Shown here: positions 43,051 through 54,461 of the stretch, one piece after another
Position numbering within the stretch: the stretch's first letter is position 1
How the letters are laid out: each line of letters opens with the position of its first letter
The notes under the pieces: model-generated
Seen by the model: only the letters and a program-made list of their open reading frames with translations
Told to the model about the DNA's origin: nothing
The model's database searches: none
NCBI GenBank assembly: GCA_023014485.1
Contig: JAJOZX010001081.1
Coordinates: forward strand, 806,001-870,000
Length of the DNA: 64,000 nt
Reading direction: 5' to 3'
Origin: Bathynomus jamesi
Taxonomy: Eukaryota > Arthropoda > Malacostraca > Isopoda > Cirolanidae
Position numbers and translations under genes: made by a program

Positions 43051-43967
43051 CAGGGTGGGCGGAAAGTAGCTCCCTATTTGGATTGGTAAAAAAATACGTA
43101 TATTATCAATTTATTTCAGAAGAAATAATATGAAAAGGTAGGCATACATGGTAGGTTTTCTCTAAATTCAATGTGGGCTCCAACTCTTTCCACCAGCTTC
43201 TGGAGCCGCCCAGGAATGGCATCCACTGACTTTAGCAGGAACTCCGGCGGGATGGAGGACATGACTTCCCGAATTCGGTCCTCCAGTTCTTCCAATGTCC
43301 TCGTTTGGTGCGGTAGACTTCTTCTTACCCACCCCAAAGAAAGAAGTCGCACGGTGTCAAGTCGGGGCTCCTGGCTGGCCATTGATGTGGACCACGACGA
43401 CCCATCCAACGCCCAGGGAAGTGGCATCCAGCCACTCACGGACAACAAGAGCGAAGTGCGGAGGGGCGCCATCTTGCATAAATATCAGATCGTCGATGTT
43501 CTCCCATGTGCTGACAACCGGCCAGACCTCGTTTCGCAATATAGCAAGGTACCGCTCAGCATTCATGGTGTTGCGCAGAAGGGCTGGATGCCCACTTCCT
43601 GGGCGTGGATGGGTCGTCGTGGTCCACATCAATGGCCAGCCAGGAGCCCCGAATTGACACCGTGCGACTTCTTTCTTTGGGGGTGGGTAAAGGAAGAAGT
43701 CTACCGCACAAACCGAGGACATTGGAAGAACTGGAGGACCGAATTCGGGAAGTCATGTCCTCCATCCCGCCGGAGTTCCTGCAAAAGTCAGTGGACGCCA
43801 TCCTGGGCGGCTCCAGAAGCTGGTGGAAAGAGTTGGAGCCCACATTGAATTTTAGAGAAAACCTACCATGTATGCCTACCTTTTCATATTATTTATTCTG
43901 AAATAAATGGATAATATACGTATTTTTTTACCAATCCAAAATAGGGAGCTACTTTCCGCCCACCCTG
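43051..43967. mobile_element. Palindromic derivative of the family-C mariner
   Basis: Both halves derive from the 3' half of the element at 25,090-26,403. 43,051 to about 43,590 is its reverse complement, and about 43,590-43,967 the direct strand. So both termini are the 3' TIR. The right half carries ARSPELTPCDFFLWGWV (the Asp of SPD has become Glu) and EELEDRIREVMSSIPPEF; the left half encodes the same on the minus strand. No HTH domain remains. TA flanks are present, so it may have transposed in trans. Confidence 0.88.
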
Positions 43968-43970
43968 TAC

Positions 43971-44004
<34 letters not shown>

Positions 44005-44423
44005 AAGGTGTATTGTTTATATATATTCCCATCTCCCAGCTATTCCTTAATATCGTTTATATATACACCAGGAAAGCAATTATTGGATAATAAAATACAA
44101 CTACATCATTCTGTTTATTTAGAGGAGTTAAGGGAAATAATTTTTCATGAAATATACAGGGTGATTCAGCAAAGAGTACATTAAATTGGAGGATGAAATC
44201 CTTGGATAATTCTAAACCACAATGTCTCTATGGAAAAATGTCAGATTCTGCATAGTTTCCATGTTACAATACATTTAAGATGTATTAATGAGAGTGAATA
44301 TGAAGTAAAACCCCCGTAGGTTTTTGTAATCATTTATTCACAGATCTCTAGTGTGACCCCTCTTTGTTACAACCTGAAGGAAATGTTCAAAGTTGACCCC
44401 TTCTGCCTCAATGGCCTGTACAC

Positions 44424-45005
44424 TAGGGTGGATCGATTTTACATTTTTTTCGATTTCCATATTCTAATAGAGACAAAAACTTGCGCATGCATGAGAAAAT
44501 AGCCTCTGCAAAATCTTAGCTTAATAGGTAATCATCTGCCCCCGGCAGAGCGATGAAAATCATATTTTAGCAGTCAAAAACGTATTTTTAAACCCTAGCC
44601 TAGAGTCATAAAATTTTGCGTGTGTTATTTCATGCCTAAGCAACGATAGAAATGCTATGGGAAATATATAAATGCATTATTTAAGACAAAGAGCCGATCT
44701 GAAAATATGTATAATATACATATTTTCAGATCGGCTCTTTGTCTTAAATAATGCATTTATATATTTCCCATAGCCTTTATATCGTTGCTTAGACATGAAA
44801 TAACACACACGCAAAATTTATGACTCTAGGCTAGGGTTAAAAATACGTTTTTGACTACTAAAATATGATTTTCATCGCTCTGCCGGGGGCAGAAGATGAT
44901 TACCTATTAAGCTAAGATTTTGCAGAGGCTATTTTCTCATGCATGCGCAAGTTTTTCTCTATTAGAATATGGAAATCGAAAAAAATGTAAAATCGATCCA
45001 CCCTA
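44424..45005. mobile_element. 582-bp foldback element P2 (copy a)
   Basis: Ends TAGGGTGGATCGATTTTACA and complement. The entire element is one near-perfect palindrome centred at ATGTATAATATACAT. Its target duplication is not clean here; the second copy at 59,742 defines it. Confidence 0.85.
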
Positions 45006-45464
45006 CCTGAGTGTACACGTCGTACCATTGAATGTCTGACGCGTTCCAGAATGCCTGGACTATGTTTAATTTGCTCGCAACTGTCACGAACACGGCCATA
45101 ATTCCTCTCTTGTTTGACCCCCCTAGGGAGGGGGAGGAGGAGGGGAGGTAATGTGGACTGGCTGGTGTGCGCCCCAGACCACTCCCATCGTTGCCACAGG
45201 ACGGGGCGGACCCATATCACCATCCACTGTGTGGGAGGATACGTCGTATTACAGGTTTTTACCGATTTGATTGCCAAATTTGTAGATCATACAATTATTC
45301 CTGAATTGGCTATTGTTTACATGTTATGCCAATCTGTACCGGAGTGATAAGGTAATGTTGTGGTATTTCCTAACATCGTAACTGCACCTCGTAATTGTAT
45401 CTATCACTATATGTTATCTTACTTCTGTAGGTCACAGTCAGGTGCCGTATCAGTGCACTACAAC

Positions 45465-46428
45465 ATGGAGCAGTACAAAGATGGTGAATATGCTGATATG
45501 CACCTCGTGTTAGGGGCAGCAGGTGGAAATGCTGCACAGGCTGTACGACTGTATGAAGAACGGTATCCAAACCGAAGGCTGCCAAACCCCCGAAGATTCA
45601 TCGCTGTTGATCGGAGGCTAAGGGAAAGGGGATCTTTCCGTCGATTTACAGCAGATATTGGAGGACATAACCGACACAGGGACGCCACAGACGAGCAAAT
45701 TCTGAACCTGGTAGATGATGATCCATCTACTAGTACACGAACAGTTGGAGCTGTTGTGCATGTGCCACAGTCAGCCGTTTGGAGGTGCCTGCATACAAAC
45801 CTCCTGTACCTATATCATCATCAGGTCCAAGGGCTGGATCCTGACGACTATCCACGACGGATCAAATTCTATCAGTGGTTTTTACGATACCATGCTGTTG
45901 ATCCTCGGTTCACTAGTAATGTTTTATTCACAGATGAGGCAACATTCGCAAGAGATGGTACTTTCAACACTCACAACATGCATACATGGGCGGAGGATAA
46001 CCCTCACTCAACAGTACGTAGAGCACACCAGGTGGTTTTCAATAAACGTATGGGCTGGCATTATTGGAGATAACATTATCGGCCCTTATCTGCTACCACA
46101 GTGGCTGACCGGAGACGTCTACAGGCATTTCCTCGAGGAGACACTGCCAGTGCTACTTGAAGATGTGCCACTGCAAGTACAACGTCGCATGTGGTTCATG
46201 CATGATGGTGCACCTGCCCATTTTGCCCGAGCATCAAGGGAATATCTGGATACTGTTTATCCTAACAGGTGGATAGGGCGTGGTGGCCCCGTTCCCTGAC
46301 CACCGGAATTATGGCCACGTGTTCGTGACAGATGCGAGCAAATTAAACATAGTCCAGGCATTCTGGAACGCGTCACACATTCAATGGTACGTGTACAGGA
46401 CTGCATTGAGGCAGAAGGGGGCAACTGA
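45465..46428 (+). pseudogene. Family-G transposase, frameshifted, catalytic tail deleted
   Basis: The start at 45,465 (MEQYKDGEYADMHLVLG) leads an HTH region (NAAQAVRLYEERYPNRRLP), then VLFTDEATFARDG with the first Asp. A frameshift at about 46,025 moves on to WFSINVWAGIIGDNIIGPYL and WFMHDGAPAHFARASREYL with the second Asp, then NRWIGRGGPVP-stop. The block holding the third Asp is missing. The C-terminal GILERVTHSMVRVQDCI resumes directly. Confidence 0.82.
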
Positions 46429-46803
46429 ACATTTCCTTTAGGTTGTAACAAAGAGGGGTCACACTGTAGAGATCTGTGAATAAATGATTACAAAAACCTA
46501 CGGGGGTTTCACTTCATATTCACTCTCATTAATACATCTTAAATGTATTGTAACATGGAAACTATGCAGAATCTGACATTTTACCATAGAGACATTGTGG
46601 TTTAGAATTATCCAAGGATTTCATCCTCCAATTTAATGTACTCTTTGCTGAATCACCCTGTATAGGAAATAAATATACATTTAAATAATAATATTAGTAC
46701 AGGAGAAATCTATATATACATTTACATTAAATAATAAAGTTTTAACAAATATATAGATAAATATACATTCAAAATAGTTCAGAAGAAATCTATACACACT
46801 TTA

Positions 46804-46913
46804 AAGTCCTACGAAGATAGGCTTAAGGAGTTAAAATTGACTACACTCGAGACTAGACGAAGGGGTGATCTAATCCACGTTTTTAAAATTATGAATGGGT
46901 TATCTTCTTGTAC
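46804..46913 (+). pseudogene. Small LINE fragment
   Basis: The frame LKSYEDRLKELKLTTLETRR followed by GDLIHVFKIMNGL is the C-terminal signature of CR1/Jockey-type reverse transcriptases. It sits at the place where gene Z would be expected in the left arm of Polinton 2. Confidence 0.65.
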
Positions 46914-46914
46914 C

Positions 46915-47385
46915 TACACCTGCAGGTATTTTATAACGATCCTCGCTCCACTTCTCAACTATCACGAAGACTCTTATTCATCTCCTCAACACTTAAATAA
47001 ACATTACGTTTACCATAGTTTGTCTACAAGTCGTTTCATGTACATAGTTAATGGCACCGGTTTTACGCCTGAACACGCGCAATGACTTCGTCACGGACAC
47101 ATCGTGTACAGCATTGAGAATGCTGCTCAAAGGAAGCTCCATCGTATTTTATTGTGAGGAGTGCATGTCCAGTCGGGTCAATCTCTGAGATGACTATGAG
47201 CAGCCGGTGCGCGGTTTGGCTCTGAGACAGGTGTGGGAAACGAATCACACGGACGCGTCATACCAAGCGTTAATGTTTCGTGTACGGGTTTGTTCCAGCA
47301 TGAAAAATCATGTGAATACTTGTGCACATTATACCGGGAAGTGCGCAGGAGAACAATGGGGCCTCTAATCACACAACCAACCAGC
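46915..47385 (-). pseudogene. Polinton gene Y, third copy (inverted relative to the polymerase)
   Basis: On the minus strand this 470-bp piece matches 55,780-56,220 closely, including SVEEMNRVF-type sequence, but carries stops. It lies head to head with plus-strand polymerase B starting at 47,385, the junction of the inverted arrangement. Confidence 0.65.
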
Positions 47386-49202
47386 GGAAGATCAGAGGTG
47401 TGTGTATATACAAGCCCTGAGCTGTCCCTAGCCGTTCGCCATGGCTACAGAATATTGAAGATATATGAGGTGTAGAGGTTTCAGAAGCTACTCAGCCTTT
47501 TCACGTCATATATAAACACTTTTTTGAAGGATAAGGTAGAAGCATCAGGGTATCCGCGAGGGGTTGAGACCGAGGGTAAAAAATCGGCATATATTCAGCG
47601 GTACCGTAACCGTGAAGGGATACAACTTCACCGGGCCCAAATTGTTAAGAACCCTGAAGCGCTTTAATGCAAAGTTGCCTAAATAGTCTTTGGGGGAAAT
47701 TTGCACAGTATACGGGCAAAGGGAACGTTCATCTGGCCCAAAGTTATACCGAAGTGAGAGATTATGCCAGTGCCCCCTATAAAGAGGTCATGGAAATCGT
47801 GAATTTAAGTAATACGTACATAATAAAGTACATCATCACCGAATTGGCCACAGATACCTCACGTTACAAACATATCTGTAGCCAGTTTCACAACGGCATA
47901 TGCACGCATCAAGCTTTGGGGACTGCTGCACTCTTGGGCGGAGGGTACTATGCGCAGACACAGCGTAATATTCACAACGAGGGAGGGTGAATACATACCG
48001 CCTATTGCGGAAGTCCTCGGAGAGTTGACTGACGAGATCAAGGATGAGTATGGTGATAGTCAGAGATGGGCACGATCTTGATCTTCAAGATCAGATCGTG
48101 ATCTTGAAGATCAAGATCGTGATCTGATCTTGAAGATCACTTTTATTATGGTGATCTTGATCTTGATCTAAGATCACTTTATTTCTTGTGATCTTGATCT
48201 TGAAGATCACTTTAGACTTCAAGATCACTTTTAATTCCAGATTCTTAAATATGCCGCTATGCGAATGTCATTTGTTTTTTGTCCAAGCGACATCTGGTGG
48301 CAACTTTGTTCAACACCGACTGTTTATGTTTTCTGTTAGTTGGGTGACTTGCGTCATGCGTGGGCTCATGGAAGGTGTAGTTGCTGTGGAATTTAGGCTC
48401 GTAAAAAGTGTAATTTACTGTGCAATTATGTTAAAAGTGTTCTATAATATATTATTATATATAGGCATAAAATATAGCCTATAGGTCCGTATTCATAATA
48501 AATTAATTCTAAACATATTTTATTTAGATTGAATTTTTTAATAATGAGTGCAATTTTACAACTTCAACAGGCTCCCAAGGGAACCAAATATTCTAGGTTG
48601 TCACCAGAACAATATTCAATATATTTAGATAACAATGTTGGTAATAAGGATCAATCTGTGCTATTGAACGGAAAATATTTTCAAATTGTCGAAAAAACTG
48701 GAAACAGTATCAAAGTTATTGTAGGCAGTGTACAAAGAAAACTACAATTCTGTCTGCTGGCCTCGACTCAACAAGCAATCTTCTGAGGCACCTCAGGGTT
48801 AGTACTACTTAGTAACTAAGTAGTAAGTAGCAACATTAACATAATGGTTCGTCATATTTAAGTGACTGGTGCCATACAAGACTAATGCTACATTTACATA
48901 GACGTCCATTTGAATATATTGTGCACTTCAGATATTAATAGATTATGGACTAGTAACTACATTAAAAACTGCCGATATCCAACTATAATAAAACGCCAGG
49001 TGTATCTGTCTTTCTCTCTGTCTGATCCATGTCTGTAATTTCTCCTATTTAGTTACTGAAGGACGAAATTCGGCTTTCAATTTAACATAGGATAAAAATG
49101 CACTGATCATGGTGAAAATAATTTTAGTTAAAGATAACAAAATTTTAGAATCTTGTTAAGTATTAATTTCAACTAGAAGTTTGATACTCTGATAAATATT
49201 AT

Positions 49203-49229
49203 ACAGGGTGTTCAAGAAGTCTGTCCGCA
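49203..49229. repeat. Solo mariner-like terminus in hAT intron 1
   Basis: CAGGGTGTTCAAGAAGTCTG then TCCGCAT after TA looks like a lone TIR of an IS630/mariner family. It lies 24 bp before the exon 2 acceptor. Confidence 0.45.
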
Positions 49230-50073
49230 TGATAATAATTATTTCTTGTGCAGAAACTACATTCGGATCTTTTGGATGAATATGAATCGGAGAAGAAATC
49301 TCGCAAGCGTCCAGCTAAAGAAGATGCCAGCGGCAGCAATGCTGGCCCTGCCAAAATTGCCAAGCAGTCAACACTAAGCATGTTCCACATTTCCAAGCAA
49401 AAACCAGGACCACCAATATGCAAGGATATCCTTGAAAAGAAGATTCTCTCGCTTGTGGCTAATGGGCTCCTACCATTGAGCCTAGTTGAACTACATGAAT
49501 TTAAGGATCTTCTTTCATGTTAGTATAACTCAAATATTTTGCTATTTTTTCCATAGCTAATATCTGATTAAAATAATTAATCATATTATTTGTATGAAAC
49601 ATTATACTATCGCTAGCCTAGCTAAATATTTTGATATTTTTTCCATAGCTAATCTATTGTATTTGTTTTAATTTTTAAATATTTTTTTCAGACGTCAACC
49701 CGGCTGTTCAGGTGCCATCTAGACGCACCCTGGCTAGATCTCTTGCAACAACAACCAGTACAATGAAGGAAGACATACAAGCAAAACTGGCAGCAGTTGA
49801 CCATGTGTGTGTTACATGCGACATATGGTCAACTAATCACCGCAGTTTCATGGAGTCACTGCGCATTGGGTATGCTATTTAGTGTATTATTTTATATAAT
49901 TGATAAATTGACCATTGGTGATAGACTGATAGTCTGATAGACTTATAGTATAATCTTTTCAATTATTCGACGTGTCCTCATTCATTAATTTGGTGAGTCT
50001 TCATTTTGCTGTGATTCACAGTAATTTCACACTAATTCACTGATTCTGTCATCTGTCATTGTGTCTGATTCAC

Positions 50074-50134
50074 AGCAAAATGTGGAAGAGTCCATATTCA
50101 CAGGCTGTGAATATGGACTCTTCCACATTTTGCT
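50074..50134. repeat. 30-bp perfect hairpin in hAT intron 3
   Basis: AGCAAAATGTGGAAGAGTCC...CACAG is followed at once by its exact reverse complement, with almost no loop. Confidence 0.9.
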
Positions 50135-52490
50135 CTTATGGGATGGGTCACTGATGTGGTGGCGCAGTTTAGCTGGTGCGTGTCTAACCAATATTATTAA
50201 ATTAAGCTTAAAAAAATGTTCATACAAACATTGATTTTATATTCTTACATTACAGATCAATGATGACTTGTCGCGAGGATCAGCTGCACTGGCATGCCGA
50301 AGATTTCGTGGAACACATAGCTTTGATAAAATTGCTGGAATATTGGACAGGATCAACTCGGAGCATGGTTTATCTTATAGAAAAGTTGTATCTACAGTCA
50401 CCGACAATGCATCGAACATGGTGAAATGCTTTAAAGAGTTCGGTGTTCGTGTTCAGAATCGTACTGACGACATTGATGAAGATGATGCAGATGAAGATGA
50501 TGATGAAAAAGATTCAGATGAAGAGGTTATCATCAGCAACTTTCCTGAACATTCAGGAGAGCATGGAGAGGAGTCAGTGAAACTATCATCCCATATTCGA
50601 TGTGCCTCCCACACATTGAACTTGGTAGCAACAACTGATGCAGATAAAGGACTGAATTCACCTGGACTAAAGAAGATAAAGCATTCTGCAATGGGAAAAT
50701 GTTCGGCGCTGTGGAATGCTGCTGGTAAACCCAAGTCAGCAGAAAAAATACAGGAAATAACTGGCGTCCAATTTAGGTACCCATGCGTCACCCGATGGAA
50801 CTCAATGTACGACTCCTTAAGCCAAATATATAAACATAAGAACGACGTGAATGTAGCTCTTGAAGAACTGAATCTACCCATCCTCAAAGACAATGAATTG
50901 GAATTTATTTCAGAATATTTGTCTGTTCTAAAACCAATTGCAGCAGCCCTCAACAAATTACAGGCAGAGAAAGAATGCTACTACGGTTGTCTTCTTCCAA
51001 CAGTCCTAGTGACTCAAGATGCCCTCGCAAGATTGGAGCCTATCCAACCAAACGACCTGCGCTTGAGACACTGCATGCCATTACTGGCAGCAGTCGTCTC
51101 TGGCTTCAATGCCAGATTTGGTCATTTTTTGTCGTTGAGCCCCGAGGTAACTGATGCCGTTTTGGCCTCAGTATCTCATCCGTATTTCAAACTTAGATGG
51201 ATATCATTGTTGCAAGGGCCTAATTTCGGCGATCATGAAGCAATCAAGTCTCAAGTAAAAGACAAGCTGCAAATGGCTGTAAGAAATTGTAATTCTGACA
51301 GCAGTGGTAATAGTTCAGTGAACTCAGACTCATCATCTGAAGACGATTTCTTCAGAACTATGGACGGCTCATTCTCTGCTCCTAACAACAAGGAAGACTT
51401 GGAAGTCCTCAATTATTTGCAGGACACCAGTAAGGCACTCGACTCTTTAGATAGGTATCCTGGCATGGCATGCTGGCATGGTTCATAGCCCCAAACGAAG
51501 TCGTCTCTCGGATGGTAACTTTGAACAATTGGTTTTGCTGAAAGCAAATGTTTACAGCGGTTGAACATTAAATTAACACTCTTAACTTGCGGTTTTTACC
51601 CTTATATTGTCAGTAATTGCATACTGCAGTAAAACTGTAAAATTAAATTCTATGCAAAAAATGTTTACTTATATATGCTGACCATTCATTGATATGGGTA
51701 TGGACCTGGTGAAATGAGAATTGAGAAAAATAGAACTAAAAACTATATGTAGGTCATTTAATAGTTTTTTCTTTGCTGATAAGTTATGATAATACTAAGT
51801 TTTAAGTTTACCACCTGAAAAACTGAAAGGGGAATCGTCAATCCCCGTGGTTTAGATCAGGTGACATGGGTAGGATGCGATGCTTGTATTGCCTCAGCCC
51901 TCAGGGGAGTATTAGGAGTGATACTTTTCAGGAGTGATTAACAAAATAATTTGTTTTTGTTTACTCTACAAGAGTACAACTTTTTTCAATTCATATAAAA
52001 GTGATCTTAAAAAGTGATCTTGAAAAGTGATCTTCAAGATCACGATCTTGATCTTGATCTTCAAGATCACATTTTTCTGGTGATCTGATCTTGATCTTCA
52101 AGATCACATTTTTCTGGTGATCTGATCTTGATCTTCAAGATCACCAAAGTTGGTGATCTTGCCCATCTCTGGTGATAGTGCATACGCTGACTCCTTTGTA
52201 TCAACAGGTCCAAAAACTTATGGGGTACGGGTGAGGTAGGAGCTGAAATGTCGTGAAGGCGAAGGGCATCACGCTTAACCAGGGGAACCGACGGTTCGTT
52301 AACTTTGACTCGTTGAAGGAGCTAGTGTGCGTGGAAGATGAGGGTGACCAGCCGCCCCAACTGATTGTAGGGACCCACAATTTTCGGGCACATAAACTGG
52401 GGGGCGTGAAGGAACTTAGGGGTACGAAGGTGCCGTAACATCTATAGGAAACGTTACCAGGTGCCTGGCACCTACGATACCGTACCCTTT

Positions 52491-52854
52491 GGGTACCATA
52501 GCTCTTGAATGTATTGCTATATATATATATATATATATACACATACATATACACACCTATTTATTTGTTAACGATATGTTTATTTTATTTATTGCGTGTA
52601 TTTGAATACAAATACCATGAATAATTCGATGTTTATTAAATAAATCATGTTTTAATTAGGGTTTTATTTTCTGTGTGTGTGTGTGTGTGTGTGTACAGGA
52701 AAAGTCCTAAGCTCCGCCCCCTGTATGATCGATCAAAGATCACGTGACTCCTGCTACTACCTGGGCATATCTCTACTCCTGCGTGCTCAGTTGACCGCTG
52801 CAAGCTCTGGACCTCAGACGTGTACTTGAAATCTCACGTAGACGAAAAATAGTG
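52491..52854. other. Spacer between polymerase B and gene X of Polinton 2
   Basis: AT-rich, with (TA)n at 52,520, (TG)n at 52,675-52,695 and a moderately GC-rich leader before the X start codon (CTCCGCCCCC, CTGCGTGCTC). The same leader occurs inverted before copy 1 of X at 36,920-37,050, so it may be its promoter region. Confidence 0.55.
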
Positions 52855-53282
52855 ATGGTTACCTTTGATAATGCGTGCTCGACGTTTATGAAGTGGTATT
52901 CGGTAAAGTCGGAAGATGTGGTGAATACTGAGACTCCCTACCTAGCCCTCCCTCCTTTGAGACTTTTAAGGCCACATTGAACCGTGCGAAGTGTGAGGAA
53001 CAAGAGGTTCAAATACTCTATGGATATTCTGGCGAGAGCATTGCCGGAGTTCGCGGCACAAACGATGCAATGGACTACGTTGTAGAACTAAACTGTATAA
53101 AAGCGTACATATACCGTGAAGTGAAAGAAACAACACGTGCAGAAGAGAAGCAACGGGTATGGGTAGTGAGTCTTGTTGATGAGTGGTGTGACAAGCGGTA
53201 TTATGTCATGCTGCATCATACCGAGTACGCGTACCTTGCGGTTGAGAATGTAAATCTTGTCATAATGGAGTCTGAAATGTAA
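52855..53282 (+). pseudogene. Polinton gene X (copy 2), one frameshift
   Basis: Start MVTFDNACSTFMKWYSVK at 52,855. A frameshift near 52,960 is followed by FETFKATLNRAKCEEQEV, ILYGYSGESIAGVRGTND, YVVELNCIKAYIYREV, VSLVDEWCDKRYYVMLHH and ENVNLVIMESEM. The corrected length is about 142 aa. Both copies of X show amino-acid differences that keep hydrophobic and charge pattern, so it was a real protein before decay. Function unknown. Confidence 0.65.
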
Positions 53283-53329
53283 GGTTGTAACATATATTCT
53301 GCTCGATTTTTTAGTTCATTCAGAACAAA

Positions 53330-54400
53330 AATTAAAGGACTATGAAATATTAATCATCAATATAATTCCCTTCTTTTTCTATAACCTCCTCCCACCTGTA
53401 GAAAATATTTCTATGCTATGTTCGAAGAAATCCCTTGGTTTCGAGTTAAAAAAAGCGATCACTTCGTTTTCGATGGCTTCCCTGGACTGCAACTTTTGTC
53501 CATCTAGGTGGTGTTGCAGACTTCTGAATGAATGGTAGTCTGAAGGTGCGATGTCCGGAGAATAAGGTGGATGAGGCATTTTTTTCCCAACCAAATGCCT
53601 CCAATTGGGCAGTGGTGATTCGAGCAGTGTGAGGGCGCGCGTTATCCTGGTGGAATAGAACACCTCTGCGATTAATTAATGCAGGAAGTTTTTCTTGTAA
53701 TGCCATCTTCAATCGTTGGAGTTGTTGGCAGTAGACTTCAGCTGTGTTTGGTTATCTGGCAGAAGCTCAAAATGAATAATTCCTTGCATATTCCACCAAA
53801 CGCATATCAAAATTTTCTTTGGATGGGGTCCATTCCTTGGCTGAGGTTCAGGCTTTGTTTCACGGCTAAGCCACTGATGTCGACTCTTAATATTATTATA
53901 GAGGACCCATTTTTCATCCCGTGACGATCCGATTAAAAAACGGTGCCTGCAGTTGCCGAGAATGCAGTGATGTGCAAATATCGATTCGATGTTGAAGATT
54001 CGCTTGTGACAAATCATGCGGAACCTATTTTCCAACCATCACTACTTTTCCTAACAGCTTCAAATGATGAATGGTCAAATGGCTAACTCCCGAGTTGCAG
54101 GCCAAGTTTTCTTACAGTTACCGTTGGGTTTTCCTCCACTGTGGCTTTCAGCAACTCTTCATCTAACTCATTTGGTCGTCCTATTCGTTGATAATCTTTC
54201 AGACTGGTCTCCATTTCTGAACTTCTCAAACCATCTCCTACACATCCATTCGCTCACATCATTATTTCCATAAACTCTCTAAATGGTTTTTGCGGATTCA
54301 CTAGCGTTAGATCCTTTATGGAACTCATACAGCATCACATGTCGAATATGCTCTTTCGTGGGCTCCAGTTTTTCAATTACTGTAATATCGTAGGGGTGGC
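53330..54400 (-). pseudogene. Degraded DD34D mariner
   Basis: Minus-strand pieces run from EHIRHVMLYEF (54,330) through SRDEKWVLYNNIKSRHQWL with the first Asp (53,930), HIPFELLPDNQT-like sequence, FHQDNARPHTARITTAQLEA with the second Asp (53,650) and YSPDIAPSDYHSFRSLQHH with the third, to FFEHSIEIF. Many frameshifts. I found no clear TIRs, so the boundaries are approximate. It is inserted in Polinton 2 between X and Y. Confidence 0.78.
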
Positions 54401-54461
54401 GTTGTAACTGTATGAAAAACACGAGAAAATATTCGTTAGCCTAATCCTATACTAGCCTAAG

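Larger units (their letters stand above)
44157..46660 (+). mobile_element. Mariner/IS630 (family G) with duplicated, inverted 3' end
   Basis: The left end (44,157-44,423 and 45,006-45,105) is the reverse complement of the 3' end (46,310-46,660). Both start CAGGGTGATTCAGCAAAGAG in TA. A plus-strand transposase gene lies between. A 582-bp palindrome (44,424-45,005) is inserted in the left arm. So this copy has two 3' ends and no true 5' end. Confidence 0.82.
48544..51567 (+). pseudogene. hAT transposase, four exons, minor lesions and C-terminal deletion
   Basis: Exon 1 (48,544-48,797) encodes a BED-type zinc finger (YCRQCTKK...NLLRHLR) with one lost base; donor G|GTTAGT. Exon 2 (49,254-49,518) has KLHSDLLDEYESEKKSRKRP. 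Exon 3 (49,692-49,869) has VPSRRTLARSLATTTS and HVCVTCDIWSTNHRSFM with the first catalytic Asp and one lost base near its end. Exon 4 (50,256-51,567) has VVSTVTDNASNMVKCF (second Asp), an acidic insert, SSHIRCASHTLNLVATTD and YPCVTRWNSMYDSL. After LDSLDRYPG the frame is broken; the tail SPKRSRLSDGNFEQLVLLK follows in another frame, so about 50 codons of the dimerisation domain are deleted. The intron phases join correctly. Confidence 0.88.
48061..52171 (+). mobile_element. 4.1-kb hAT transposon with perfect 8-bp duplication
   Basis: TIR CAGAGATGGGCA and TGCCCATCTCTG, flanked by GTGATAGT at 48,053-48,060 and 52,172-52,179. Both subterminal zones (48,070-48,220 and 52,005-52,160) are filled with GATCTTGAAGATCA-type palindromes, likely transposase-binding repeats. 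It contains a four-exon transposase gene. Confidence 0.95.
47385..52490 (+). pseudogene. Polinton DNA polymerase B (copy 2), split by a hAT
   Basis: Coding pieces: 47,385-48,060 and 52,172-52,490. The first has SPELSLAVRHGYRILK, a thumb-like stretch (SLFTSYINTFLKDKVEA), LNSLWGKFAQYTGKG (motif B), NTYIIKYIITELATDTS and GELTDEIKDEYGDS. The hAT (48,061-52,171) interrupts with an 8-bp duplication. The second has KAKGITLNQGNRRFVNFDSL and PQLIVGTHNFRAHKLGG. Motif A is absent because the copy begins downstream of it, and motif C is damaged (YYAQTQRN in place of YADTDS). It keeps the region deleted in copy 1. Confidence 0.8.

Noticed and set aside
48001..48060. Retroviral integrase or capsid gene in Polinton 2
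   Set aside because: I looked for HHCC-DDE integrase, FtsK-type ATPase, adenain protease and capsid signatures across 33,107-58,200 and saw none. Absence by eye is not proof.
52201..52554. Minus-strand frame opposite polymerase B (and the similar frames at 37,248-37,487)
   Set aside because: It is the antisense shadow of the polymerase C-terminus. Its conservation between copies follows from the sense strand.
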